The translations under genes were made by a program, and so were the position numbers. 64,000 nt of DNA from Vitreoscilla sp. (GTDB lineage Bacteria; Pseudomonadota; Gammaproteobacteria; Burkholderiales; Neisseriaceae). The stretch lies in assembly GCA_030150505.1 (NCBI GenBank), contig JASLFS010000003.1:1-64000 (forward strand). The letters are read 5' to 3'. This document shows positions 27,303 through 35,957 of this stretch, one piece after another (the stretch's first letter is position 1; each line of letters begins with the position of its first letter). A model generated the notes under the pieces. That model saw only the letters and a program-made list of their open reading frames with translations. It did no database searches and was not told the DNA's origin.

Positions 27303-27770
27303 ATGAAGAAATCACTTACTGCCGTTCTTAGCATTGTTACAATCTCTCTTTTAGCTGCTTGTTCTAACGGTAGCGAGCCAGCTCCAGCTGCTCCAGGTCC
27401 AAATGCAGAAGCACGTTCAACAGCATTTAAATCAATGATGCCAAGCTTCTCAACCATGGGTAAAATGGTAAAAGGTGAAGAAGCGTTTGATCAAGAAAAA
27501 TTTAAAGAAGCTGCTGCAACTTTCGCAGTAGATAGCCAAAAACCTTTTGACCACTTCCAACAAGATGGCGAAGGTCAAGATGGCAATGCATTGCCAAACA
27601 TTTGGTCAGATGCTGAAAACTTTGAAACGACTAAAAACACTTTCACTGACGCAGTTAACAATCTAAATGAAGTTGCGCAGGCTGGTAATTTAGAAGACAT
27701 TAAAGTTGCTTATGGTAATGTTGGCGCAAGTTGCAAAGCTTGTCACGATTCATTCCGTAAACCACAATAA
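27303..27770 (+). CDS. cycP: lipoprotein cytochrome c' (CycP-like)
   Basis: A lipoprotein: signal peptide with lipobox LLAAC and Cys20, then a Pro/Ala-rich linker and a four-helix cytochrome c' domain ending in the haem motif CKACH (about 145-149) and SFRKPQ. Cytochromes c' bind nitric oxide; the neisserial lipoprotein form protects cells against NO in the periplasm. The 155-aa length and C-terminal haem site are typical. AAGGAT precedes the ATG and a GC-rich hairpin follows. It is divergent from zur, but I see no sign that Zur controls it. Confidence 0.9.
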   Translation: MKKSLTAVLSIVTISLLAACSNGSEPAPAAPGPNAEARSTAFKSMMPSFSTMGKMVKGEEAFDQEKFKEAAATFAVDSQKPFDHFQQDGEGQDGNALPNIWSDAENFETTKNTFTDAVNNLNEVAQAGNLEDIKVAYGNVGASCKACHDSFRKPQ

Positions 27771-27787
27771 TATTAAGATATTCCTTT

Positions 27788-27816
27788 AAAAGGCTGCTTC
27801 GGCAGCCTTTTTTCTT
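27788..27816 (+). terminator. terminator of cycP
   Basis: AAAAGGCTGC-TTCG-GCAGCCTTTT followed by T: a very stable UUCG-loop hairpin directly after the cycP stop. Confidence 0.9.
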
Positions 27817-27898
27817 GGTCATATTGTCACATGAGCATTTACAGTATCACTGGGTTAGCGTACCGTTACAATCCTTTATTAGCTAACCAACAAACATC

Positions 27899-28825
27899 AT
27901 GAAAACACTGATTAAACTCACCCAACTCCTCAACAAAAGCTTTGCGTTGTGGGTGCTATTATTCGTGGCATTGGCTTTCATGTTCCCGAATCTTTTCACC
28001 GTTTTTGCAGCTTACATCCCATGGTTTCTAGGCATTATCATGTTTGGCATGGGCATTACATTAAGCCCACAAGATTTCAAAGGGGTCATTGACCACCCTA
28101 AAGCAGTATTGATAGGCATTACAGCTCAATTTTTAATCATGCCTTTAGTGGCTTATGGCTTAGCGATTGCTTTTCAATTACCAAAAGACATTGCCATTGG
28201 TGTTATTTTAGTTGGTTGCTGTCCCGGTGGCACAGCATCAAATGTTATTACTTATTTAGCAAAAGGCAATACCGCCTTATCTTTGGTTTGCACATCCATC
28301 AGCACATTGCTCGCTCCCCTATTAACACCTGCTATCTTTTACCTATTGGCTAGCCAATGGTTAGATATTGATGCTTATGGAATGTTCGTATCCGTTTTGC
28401 AAATGATTCTATTGCCCATTATTTTGGGTGTTATTGTGCGTTTAGCTCTACAAAAACACATTCATAGCATCACTCAAGTGACACCCATGCTATCGATTAT
28501 AGCCATTGTGGTCATCATTGCCGCTATCGTGGCAGTGAGCCGAGAAAAAATTATTACTTCAGGTTTGCTTATTTTTAGCATCGTGGTTTTGCACAATGCT
28601 CTAGGTTTATTGCTAGGCTTTTTAGCCAGTCGATTATTAAAATTGAACTTAGCAGATAGCAAAGCCATCTCCATTGAAGTAGGCATGCAAAACTCTGGGT
28701 TAGGTGCAGCTTTAGCCGCTATGTATTTTGAACCAATTAGTGCTGTACCAAGTGCTATTTTTAGTTTCTGGCACAATATTTCTGGTTCTATTTTAGCGAC
28801 TTATTGGTCCCAAAAAACTAAATAA
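27899..28825 (+). CDS. bile acid:sodium symporter (BASS) family transporter
   Basis: A 308-aa inner-membrane protein with about ten hydrophobic segments, and the family signatures MGITLSPQDF, VGCCPGGTASNVITYLAKGN (crossover helix with Na-binding residues) and EVGMQNSGLGAALA. It resembles ASBT_NM of Neisseria meningitidis, whose natural substrate is not bile acid; related proteins move pantoate or ketopantoate. The substrate cannot be read from the sequence. It starts just after the cycP terminator and is followed 39 bases later by the LTA-synthase-like gene, so the two may be co-transcribed. Confidence 0.92.
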   Translation: MKTLIKLTQLLNKSFALWVLLFVALAFMFPNLFTVFAAYIPWFLGIIMFGMGITLSPQDFKGVIDHPKAVLIGITAQFLIMPLVAYGLAIAFQLPKDIAIGVILVGCCPGGTASNVITYLAKGNTALSLVCTSISTLLAPLLTPAIFYLLASQWLDIDAYGMFVSVLQMILLPIILGVIVRLALQKHIHSITQVTPMLSIIAIVVIIAAIVAVSREKIITSGLLIFSIVVLHNALGLLLGFLASRLLKLNLADSKAISIEVGMQNSGLGAALAAMYFEPISAVPSAIFSFWHNISGSILATYWSQKTK

Positions 28826-28864
28826 TCCGCCTGTATTTTTAATTATTTGAATCGTTCTTCGTTT

Positions 28865-30787
28865 ATGAAACAATCTTTATCCATTATCGCCAAAATGTTG
28901 TTTTTGTCGTTACTGACATTCACAGCCATTCGCTTGGGTTATCGTTTGCAATACCCCGATTACTTCCATGAATTAACCTTATTGCAAACAACCAAAAGTG
29001 CTCTGTTTGGCTTGCGCTATGATGCATCTTTAAGCGTTTTGATTACCGCATTATTTTGTTTATTGCTGCTCATGCCTTTCCCTTTGCTCAAGCATCCACG
29101 CAGTAAAAAAATATTGGCTTGGTTATCATTTATTACCTTAGCTGTTGCTTGGATTGTCAATTTAGGAACATTGGCATATTTTGGCGAAGTGTATCGCCAT
29201 GCTGGCAAAGAAGTGATTGCTGCAACCAATGAAGCTGGTGGATTTGTTGACTTTGCCCTTGGTCCTTTTTGGTACATTACCGCCTTCGGGTCTTTGGGGT
29301 TAATCATCTTAGCTGCCGTATGGCATTTTTGGATTATCAAACCCATTTCATTGCCCATCAAACAAGCAAAATGGTATCAAGAATTATCATTGAGTTTATT
29401 AGGTGTTTTACTATTGGTTTTTGCTGCTCGTGGCATGGTTGTTAGCGGCAAGGCTTTAAGTACCATTGATGCCTTTCATTTAGGCAATGAAAAAGAAGCC
29501 GTACTTAGTATCAATGGCGCATTTCATTTGTTTCAAGCTGTGCGAAAAGCTGATAATCAACCAGCCTTTCAACGATTCTCAAATGAAGAATTAACCGCCC
29601 TGCTAAAACAACAAAACCTACCTCAAAGTAACGATCCTTTTATTCGTGTTTTACCAAGCACCGAGAAAAAAGCCAAAAATGTTGTCTTAATTGCTGTAGA
29701 AAGTTTAAATTTTGATGCCATAGATGGCATAAGTGGCAACCACCGTGGCGCCACACCTTATATCGATAGCATTCTGCCCCACTCTCGCTATTACACTAAT
29801 TTTTACTCTTCAGGACAGCGCAGCATTGAAGGAATTCAATCTATTTTGACGTCTATTCCATTATTAGATGATCAGCCATTTCTTGGCTTTGGTTTAGAGC
29901 TGAATGCCATTTCAAGAATTGCTGAAAACCTCAATCAACAAGGTTATCAAACCACGATGTCACAAGCATCCGCTCGCCGTTCATTTTATATGGATGGCAT
30001 AGCAAATGCACTTGGCTTTGAAAACTATTATGGTCGTGAAGATTATCCAGAACTGCTTAAATACCCAAATCCTCCAGCTTGGGGTTGGGATTATGAAGCC
30101 CTAATGCACTTATTCAATAAGGTACAACAAGAGCAAGTAAAACAAACCAGTCCTTTATTTACATTCACGTTCACTGCGGCAACACATTCTCCATTTAACG
30201 ATCCTGGTGCCCAGTTTCACATTAAACCGCACGTGATTAATGAAATGGATGGATTTTATAATACTGTTCGCTATTTTGACTGGTCACTAGAGCAATTTAT
30301 GGAAGCAGCCAAAAAAGAATCTTGGTATCAAGATACTGTATTTATTATTACAGCAGATCATGTATTAAGAGCCTCAACAGACGGCAGCGCATGGAAAGAT
30401 AGCTTTCATATTCCATTGATTATTTATGCACCAGATGGATCTATTGAAGCGGGAGAAGATAATCGCTTTGCATCACATTACGACATTATGCCAACGGTCG
30501 CAGATTTAGCTGGAAAACCGATGAATGTTGCTGCATTTGGCTATTCATTATTATCTGAAAATAAGCCGTTTAATGGCGCCCTTGTCAAACGTTCAGAAAC
30601 ATTTGCTTGGCTAAGTGATAAAGGGTGGTTTAGTTTTACCACCGATAAAAACCAGCAATCCAGCGAATTCTACCAACAGAATCCAGATGTTTTAAAAGCA
30701 GAGCAAGATTATATCTTTACTCGTTTGCAAGCCGTTGATGATCGACTCAATAAAAATAAATGGTTTACGAATCAAGTTTATCCATAA
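28865..30787 (+). CDS. LTA synthase family membrane phosphotransferase (sulfatase fold)
   Basis: A 640-aa protein with five N-terminal transmembrane helices and a large periplasmic sulfatase-fold domain, the layout of LtaS/OpgB/EptA-like enzymes that move phosphoglycerol or phosphoethanolamine onto glycans or lipids. Metal and active-site segments: VVLIAVESLNFDAIDG, SSGQRSIEGIQSIL (a Ser where LtaS uses Thr, if this alignment is right), TAADHV-type ITADHVLRAS and SFHIPLIIY. I prefer ATG 28865 (MKQSLSII) to an upstream TTG. The acceptor in a Gram-negative cell is unknown. It ends in a terminator made of two uptake sequences. Confidence 0.85.
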   Translation: MKQSLSIIAKMLFLSLLTFTAIRLGYRLQYPDYFHELTLLQTTKSALFGLRYDASLSVLITALFCLLLLMPFPLLKHPRSKKILAWLSFITLAVAWIVNLGTLAYFGEVYRHAGKEVIAATNEAGGFVDFALGPFWYITAFGSLGLIILAAVWHFWIIKPISLPIKQAKWYQELSLSLLGVLLLVFAARGMVVSGKALSTIDAFHLGNEKEAVLSINGAFHLFQAVRKADNQPAFQRFSNEELTALLKQQNLPQSNDPFIRVLPSTEKKAKNVVLIAVESLNFDAIDGISGNHRGATPYIDSILPHSRYYTNFYSSGQRSIEGIQSILTSIPLLDDQPFLGFGLELNAISRIAENLNQQGYQTTMSQASARRSFYMDGIANALGFENYYGREDYPELLKYPNPPAWGWDYEALMHLFNKVQQEQVKQTSPLFTFTFTAATHSPFNDPGAQFHIKPHVINEMDGFYNTVRYFDWSLEQFMEAAKKESWYQDTVFIITADHVLRASTDGSAWKDSFHIPLIIYAPDGSIEAGEDNRFASHYDIMPTVADLAGKPMNVAAFGYSLLSENKPFNGALVKRSETFAWLSDKGWFSFTTDKNQQSSEFYQQNPDVLKAEQDYIFTRLQAVDDRLNKNKWFTNQVYP

Positions 30788-30803
30788 ATTTTATGTAAAT
30801 TTT

Positions 30804-30841
30804 AATAGGCTGCCTGTAACTCTTTCAGGCAGCCTATTTTT
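30804..30841 (+). terminator. terminator formed by an inverted pair of DNA uptake sequences
   Basis: The left arm AATAGGCTGCCTG (30804-30816) pairs with CAGGCAGCCTATT (30826-30838), followed by TTT. The right copy is an exact uptake sequence (30824-30835, minus orientation) and the left copy differs by one base. This is the paired-DUS terminator design known from Neisseria. Confidence 0.9.
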
Positions 30842-30896
30842 ATAGGTTTTTAATCTAAATATCCCTATTTTTTTATTAATTTTTTACTACTGTATA

Positions 30897-30940
30897 TTTG
30901 TTTATGTATTTTCTGTATTGACAGAAAATACATAAACAAA
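30897..30940. promoter_or_regulatory. perfect 20-bp-arm palindrome, probable operator
   Basis: The left arm (30897-30916, starting TTTGTTTATG) is fully complementary to the right arm (30921-30940) around a 4-base centre. It contains the -35 box of the promoter for the downstream operon and abuts its -10. There is no T run on either side, so an operator is more likely than a terminator. The GbsR/MarR-type regulator at the end of the cluster is the obvious candidate ligand. Confidence 0.65.
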
Positions 30941-30946
30941 TAACAT
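30918..30946 (+). promoter_or_regulatory. promoter of the NAD-binding/DoxX-like/DUF2269 operon
   Basis: A consensus TTGACA (30918-30923), a 17-bp spacer and TAACAT (30941-30946), 37 bp before the first ATG. The -35 box lies in the centre of the palindrome. Confidence 0.65.
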
Positions 30947-30982
30947 GAAATGACATTATCAAACATTACACAGGAAAATGTC

Positions 30983-31825
30983 ATGATTATCTTACTCGGT
31001 AGCACAGGAATGGTCGGCGCAAAGATTAAAGCCGAACTAGAAAAATCAAACCATGATATCTGGGCACCAACTCGCCAATGGTTAAAATCATTCGCAGCAA
31101 ATAATAACCATGACATTCTTCATCAAGAACTGGCAAGTAAAATACAAAAAAATACCATTATTATTAATACTATTGGAATCGCTCCGGGATTTGGTGATAA
31201 AAAGCACAAAGAAGTTTATAACATCCAAAAAGTATTTTTAGATGCCTGCCTTGCTTTCGATATTCAAAAAATCATTTCATTATCTGCATTAAGTAACCAC
31301 CCAAACCCAGATGAAATTCCTTATCTGCATTACAAATATGCCCTAGATAATGATTTACTCGCCCACCATCCACATAGCTACATTGTTCGCCCATCTTTAA
31401 TCTATGCAGACAACGGAGCCAGCACTCAATTCTTTAAAATGCTGGCCAAAAGCCCATTATTAGCCTTCCCTAACCAGAAAAGCTATACCGTTTCACCCAT
31501 TGATGCCAAAGAGCTCATTCAATTTATCATCGCTCTTTTGCCATTAAAATTACCTTCACAAGTTTTTGAAATTGGTAGCGAAACCATCACCATTAGTAAC
31601 TATTTAAAATGTTTTAATCCCAAATTAATCATCGCCCCATTACCAGAATGGATGATGAGAATTTCCATGAATATGCTGGGTTTAATCATGCCCAGCGTAG
31701 CAGGAAAATACGCATTTGCTCTATTAAAAGTCGGCAGCACCAACCAACGTGATGACTTTTATAAAATAATGGGAAAAAAAGCCCAATTCCCACACATTAA
31801 CCAACAAAGGGAATGCCATGAATAA
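30983..31825 (+). CDS. NAD(P)-binding (atypical SDR/epimerase-like) protein
   Basis: A 280-aa Rossmann protein with an N-terminal MIILLGSTGMVGAKI (GxxGxxG-type) and I(I)NTIG and SALSN segments of the NAD(P)H-binding epimerase families. I see no classical YxxxK dyad with certainty; YLHYKYALD is the nearest. I chose ATG 30983, which has AGGA 8 bases upstream. It is the first gene of a three-gene operon with a DoxX-like and a DUF2269 membrane protein, a grouping I have seen in other bacteria. A redox or quinone-linked role is guesswork. Confidence 0.8.
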   Translation: MIILLGSTGMVGAKIKAELEKSNHDIWAPTRQWLKSFAANNNHDILHQELASKIQKNTIIINTIGIAPGFGDKKHKEVYNIQKVFLDACLAFDIQKIISLSALSNHPNPDEIPYLHYKYALDNDLLAHHPHSYIVRPSLIYADNGASTQFFKMLAKSPLLAFPNQKSYTVSPIDAKELIQFIIALLPLKLPSQVFEIGSETITISNYLKCFNPKLIIAPLPEWMMRISMNMLGLIMPSVAGKYAFALLKVGSTNQRDDFYKIMGKKAQFPHINQQRECHE

Positions 31826-32198
31826 ACCGCATACCACTCTCGATATTTATCGACTAGGCAAAAACACACTGGGAATTATCTTCATTGGTTCAGGATTAAT
31901 CCCATTATGGATTAACGAAGCCGACAGATTAATGCACCTACATGCCCTGCCATTGCCAACGAGCTGGCACAGTTTGTTCTTTTATGGATTGGTGTTATTA
32001 GATGTCATTTGCGGTGTAATTTGCTTATTCAAACCATCAAAAACAATATGGCAATTACTCTTCATCGTTGTTTTAGGTTACACCGTGGTTATATCCATTT
32101 TTAAACCCATTCTTTGGCTCGATCCCTTTGGAGCCATGCTTAAAAATCTCGCTATTTTATCTTGGCTATGGGTCATGATTTCATTGGAGGAAAAATAA
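31818..32198 (+). CDS. DoxX-like small membrane protein
   Basis: A 126-aa protein with four hydrophobic segments and the end signature ILWLDPFGAMLKNLAILSWLW, typical of the DoxX-like family found fused to or beside NAD-binding epimerase-like proteins. GGGA precedes the ATG, which overlaps the upstream gene by 8 bases. Function unknown; it presumably forms a membrane partner of the product of the first gene. Confidence 0.75.
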   Translation: MNKPHTTLDIYRLGKNTLGIIFIGSGLIPLWINEADRLMHLHALPLPTSWHSLFFYGLVLLDVICGVICLFKPSKTIWQLLFIVVLGYTVVISIFKPILWLDPFGAMLKNLAILSWLWVMISLEEK

Positions 32199-32199
32199 A

Positions 32200-32685
32200 A
32201 TGTTCAATGCTTACTATATTATTAAATACTTGCATATCATTTCATCTATCTTGATGGTTGGAACTGGGTTTGGCAGTGCCATTTATGTATTTTTATCAAA
32301 CCGCTATGGCAACTTACAAACTCAATACTTTACCAATCGCATGGTTGTGCTTTTGGACTGGATAATCACCACTCCAACAGTGATTATCCAACCAGCAACT
32401 GGCTTCATATTGGCTTATTACTATTTAGATATGGAAATATTTTCTGAATGGCTAATCAATGTTTATTTATTTTACATTTTAGTTGGCGCAGCTTGGCTAC
32501 CGGTTGTTTGGCTGCAAATAAAAATGAAACAATTAACAGATAACGCCGTTCACAATAACAAACCCCTAAACCCAATTTATAAACGTTATCAAAAATATTG
32601 GGAAACTTTAGGCTACATCGGTTTTAGTGGCTCATTGGTACTATTTTTTTTAATGGTAACCAAAATGCCCTTAATCAGTTTTTAG
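32200..32685 (+). CDS. DUF2269 family integral membrane protein
   Basis: A 161-aa protein with four predicted transmembrane helices: YYIIKYLHIISSILMVGTGFGSA, VVLLDWIITTPTVIIQPATGFILA, LINVYLFYILVGAAWLPVVW and IGFSGSLVLFFLMVTK. Histidine in the first helix and the helix spacing are as in DUF2269. It starts 1 base after the DoxX-like gene with GGAGG upstream. Its end overlaps the end of the convergent regulator gene by 11 bases. Function is not established. Confidence 0.75.
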   Translation: MFNAYYIIKYLHIISSILMVGTGFGSAIYVFLSNRYGNLQTQYFTNRMVVLLDWIITTPTVIIQPATGFILAYYYLDMEIFSEWLINVYLFYILVGAAWLPVVWLQIKMKQLTDNAVHNNKPLNPIYKRYQKYWETLGYIGFSGSLVLFFLMVTKMPLISF

Positions 32686-33235
32686 ATTTCTGATTCTTCT
32701 GAAAACCAAAAATAAACTTACTTAATCCAGAACTCGCTTTTAAAAGTTTCTTTAAACCTTTAGAAGAGAAAACCAAAACTTGGTCACCTAAAGCTATCAA
32801 AGAGTGCAGTAATTCTGCACTCTCTTTCGTTCTTTCTTGAAAAACTTGGCTTTCATTTTGAAAGTCTTCACTTTCCAATAAATCATTTAGCATTCGTTCA
32901 GTTGGCTTCAGCTCTTGCTCAATTCTCTCTCTGGCAATAATGCGAAACAGTTCCCAAACATCCCCAGATGTTTCAAAATAATCCTTGCGATCATTTAAAA
33001 TATGCGTACGCCTAACCAATCCCAACCGCTCTAATTCCTTAATACTATTACTGGCATTTGAACGTGCTATTCCCAGCAACTCACAAATCATATCAGCTGT
33101 TAAACTTTCTCCACGGATAAACAACAAAGCATGAATCTGTGCAACGGTGCGATTAACACCCCAGCGATTGCCCATTTCTCCCCAGTGAAGAATAAATTCC
33201 ATTTCTTTAGCCGTTAATACTTTTTGCTCGCTCAT
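32675..33235 (-). CDS. GbsR/MarR-family transcriptional regulator
   Basis: A 186-aa winged-helix protein: an N-terminal segment, then GVNRTVAQIHALLFIRGESLTADMICELLGIARSNASNSIKELERLGLVRRTHILNDRKDYFE (about 25-86), the layout of GbsR-type regulators, and a helical C-terminal region. It is convergent with the NAD-binding/DoxX-like/DUF2269 operon and probably controls it through the palindrome at 30897-30940. I see no similar palindrome before its own start. Confidence 0.82.
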   Translation of the reverse strand: MSEQKVLTAKEMEFILHWGEMGNRWGVNRTVAQIHALLFIRGESLTADMICELLGIARSNASNSIKELERLGLVRRTHILNDRKDYFETSGDVWELFRIIARERIEQELKPTERMLNDLLESEDFQNESQVFQERTKESAELLHSLIALGDQVLVFSSKGLKKLLKASSGLSKFIFGFQKNQKSKN

Positions 33236-33371
33236 AGCAACCTTTAAACAATTTTAACCATTTCCATAGCAATGATTAATGAGAAAAATAAATAAGTCAA
33301 ATATCTCTGCTCCTGTCGGCTTATCACGCTTTACTAACAACCAACATTGAGCTTTAAATATTTCCAACCCA

Positions 33372-34064
33372 TTAACTTAAACTCCATTTCACAGCCTGTT
33401 GAGCATGAATAGCCGTTGTGTCAAAAACAGGCACATTCGTATCTTCCGCACCAACCAATAGCGTAATTTCAGTGCAACCCAAAATAATTCCTTCAGCGCC
33501 ATTGTGTACTAAGTTTTGCATAATTTCCTGATAAATGCGTTTAGATTCAGGCTTAACCTCACCCAAGCATAATTCTTGGTAAATAATTCGGTGAATATGC
33601 TCTCGCTCTTCTGTACTTTGCACAACAACTTCTAAGCCAAATTTATCTTGTAAACGACCTTGATAAAAATCATCTTCCATCGTGAACTTGGTACCCAACA
33701 AGCCAATCTTTTGAATACTAGCTGCCTGAATAACTTCTGCTGTAGCATCAGCAATATGTAACAAAGGAATCTGCACAGATTCCTCAATCATCCCAGCCAC
33801 CTTATGCATGGTATTGGTACACAATACAATACATTCTGCGCTTGCAGCTTCTACTTTCTTTGCCACATCAGCCAAATACAATCCAGCTTGAAACCATTCC
33901 CCTTGGGCTTGTAATTGTTCCACCCTAGCAAAATCAATGCTATACATCGCAGCCTGAGCAGAATGCAATCCTCCCAATTCATCCCGAATACCTTGATTAA
34001 TTTGCTGATAATACAACTGTGTCGATTCCCAACTCATTCCACCAATTAAACCAATTGTTTTCAT
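33372..34064 (-). CDS. aspartate/glutamate racemase family protein
   Basis: A 230-aa PLP-independent racemase. The two catalytic cysteines are in VLCTNTMHKV and LGCTEITLL, and it starts MKTIGLIGGMSWESTQLYY, the YgeA/RacX-like subgroup. The likely products are D-amino acids, but the substrate is unknown. I chose ATG 34064, with GGGGA 8 bases upstream; 32 further codons upstream are open and run into the aspS terminator, so they are not coding. It lies directly behind aspS on the same strand. Confidence 0.9.
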   Translation of the reverse strand: MKTIGLIGGMSWESTQLYYQQINQGIRDELGGLHSAQAAMYSIDFARVEQLQAQGEWFQAGLYLADVAKKVEAASAECIVLCTNTMHKVAGMIEESVQIPLLHIADATAEVIQAASIQKIGLLGTKFTMEDDFYQGRLQDKFGLEVVVQSTEEREHIHRIIYQELCLGEVKPESKRIYQEIMQNLVHNGAEGIILGCTEITLLVGAEDTNVPVFDTTAIHAQQAVKWSLS

Positions 34065-34077
34065 CGTATTTTCCCCA

Positions 34078-34112
34078 TAAAAAAACGCCATTGCTATATT
34101 AACAATGGCGCT
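34078..34112 (-). terminator. terminator of aspS
   Basis: CGCCATTG-loop-CAATGGCG with a run of seven T on the minus strand, just after the aspS stop and before the racemase start. Confidence 0.85.
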
Positions 34113-34137
34113 TGTTTCAAATAACCAACACAGTTGC

Positions 34138-35946
34138 TTAAGCTTCTTTAGAAGCATCAACCTTTTGACGTAAACGCAAGCTCAATTCACGCAATTGTTT
34201 ATCATCAACCGGGCTAGGAGCACTGGTCAATAAGCATTGAGCACGTTGTGTTTTAGGGAAAGCAATCACATCACGGATTGACTCTGCACCAGCCATCAAC
34301 GTTACCAATCTATCTAAACCAAATGCCAAACCACCATGAGGAGGCGCACCAAATTTCAAGTTATCCAACAAGAAGCCAAACTTATTCTCTTGCTCTTCTT
34401 CACTAATATTCAATGCTTCAAATACTTTAGTTTGGATATCAGCACGGTGAATACGAATTGAACCGCCACCAATTTCCCAACCATTCAAAACCATATCATA
34501 GGCACGAGCCAAGCATTTTTCAGGGTTAGAAACCATTAAATCTTCATGACCTGCTTTAGGGCTAGTGAATGGATGATGCATTGCGCTATAACGTTTTTCT
34601 TCTTCATCGTATTCAAACATTGGGAAATCAACAACCCATAATGGTTTCCATTCATTAATGAAATAACCATTTTCTAAACCATGCTCATGTCCAACTTTAA
34701 TACGCAAAGCACCAATTGCTTCATTAACCACTTTTTCTTTATCTGCACCAAAGAAAATCAAGTCGCCATTTTCTGCACCTGTTTTTTCAATGATGGCTGT
34801 TAAAGCGTCCACTGATAAGAATTTCACGATTGGTGATTGCAAACCGCTATTTTCATCATTGGTGATATTTGTTTTGTCGTTAACTTTAATATACGCCAAA
34901 CCTTTAGCACCATAAATGCCAACAAATTTAGTGTATTCATCAATTTCTTTACGACTTAATTTCGCACCATTTGGTACACGCAAACCAACAACACGACCAT
35001 TTGCCATGTCAGCTGCGCCACGGAATACTTTAAATTCTTCCGTTTTCATCACGTCAGTTAATTCTGTGAATTTCAAATCAACACGCATATCTGGTTTGTC
35101 TGAACCATAATTAAACATAGCTTCAGAGAAAGGCATGCGAGGGAAATCACCTAAATCAATATTCATGGTTTTCTTAAAGATATGTTTAGCCATATCTTCA
35201 GTAATATCCATGATTTCATCTTCAGTTAGGAAAGAAGTTTCCAAGTCGATTTGTGTAAATTCTGGCTGACGGTCAGCACGCAAATCTTCATCACGGAAAC
35301 ATTTGGTGATTTGGTAATAACGATCAAAACCAGCAACCATTAACAGTTGTTTAAACAACTGTGGAGATTGTGGCAATGCAAAAAATTCACCTGGATGCAC
35401 ACGGCTAGGAACCAAATAATCACGTGCGCCTTCTGGTGTTGAACGAGTTAACATTGGTGTTTCAATATCAATGAATCCCTGATCATCCAAATAGCGGCGA
35501 ACTTCCATTGCTACTTTGTAACGCAAACGCAAGTTTTTTTGCATTTGTGGACGGCGCAAGTCAATAACACGGTTAGTCAAACGCACATTTTCAGAGATAT
35601 TTTCATCATCCACTTGGAATGGAGGCGTTGCAGCAGCATTCAAGATTTCAATTTCTTTACCTAAAATCTCAATACCGCCTGAAATCATTTTATCGTTTTT
35701 AGTGCCTTCTGGGCGACTGCGAACACGACCAGTAATTTGTAAAACAAACTCATTGCGGCTGCTATCAGCCAAAGTAAATGCTTCAGGGGTATCAGGATCG
35801 ATAACGACCTGAACCACACCTTCACGGTCACGCAAGTCAATAAAAATTACACCACCATGGTCACGTCGGCGATGAACCCAACCTTTTACAGTTACGGTTT
35901 GGTCTAAATATTGCTCATTAATTAAGCCACAATAGTTGGTACGCAT
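34138..35946 (-). CDS. aspS: aspartyl-tRNA synthetase
   Basis: Class II synthetase that charges tRNA-Asp, and probably tRNA-Asn as well if the cell uses the amidation route. The 602-aa protein has the OB anticodon-binding domain (VTVKGWVHRRRDHGGVIFIDLRDREG), class II motif 2 (FRDEDLRADRQPEFTQIDLE), a bacterial GAD insertion and motif 3 (GGLAFGLDRLVTLMAG). I chose ATG 35946, with AGG upstream; a TTG two codons earlier is possible. It follows the DUF502 gene by 11 bases, a pairing common in betaproteobacteria. Confidence 0.97.
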   Translation of the reverse strand: MRTNYCGLINEQYLDQTVTVKGWVHRRRDHGGVIFIDLRDREGVVQVVIDPDTPEAFTLADSSRNEFVLQITGRVRSRPEGTKNDKMISGGIEILGKEIEILNAAATPPFQVDDENISENVRLTNRVIDLRRPQMQKNLRLRYKVAMEVRRYLDDQGFIDIETPMLTRSTPEGARDYLVPSRVHPGEFFALPQSPQLFKQLLMVAGFDRYYQITKCFRDEDLRADRQPEFTQIDLETSFLTEDEIMDITEDMAKHIFKKTMNIDLGDFPRMPFSEAMFNYGSDKPDMRVDLKFTELTDVMKTEEFKVFRGAADMANGRVVGLRVPNGAKLSRKEIDEYTKFVGIYGAKGLAYIKVNDKTNITNDENSGLQSPIVKFLSVDALTAIIEKTGAENGDLIFFGADKEKVVNEAIGALRIKVGHEHGLENGYFINEWKPLWVVDFPMFEYDEEEKRYSAMHHPFTSPKAGHEDLMVSNPEKCLARAYDMVLNGWEIGGGSIRIHRADIQTKVFEALNISEEEQENKFGFLLDNLKFGAPPHGGLAFGLDRLVTLMAGAESIRDVIAFPKTQRAQCLLTSAPSPVDDKQLRELSLRLRQKVDASKEA

Positions 35947-35957
35947 CTTCAACCTTT

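Noticed and set aside
33276..33371. Second copy of the long palindrome before the GbsR-type regulator
   Set aside because: The upstream region of the regulator has no arm resembling TTTGTTTATG and no long dyad.
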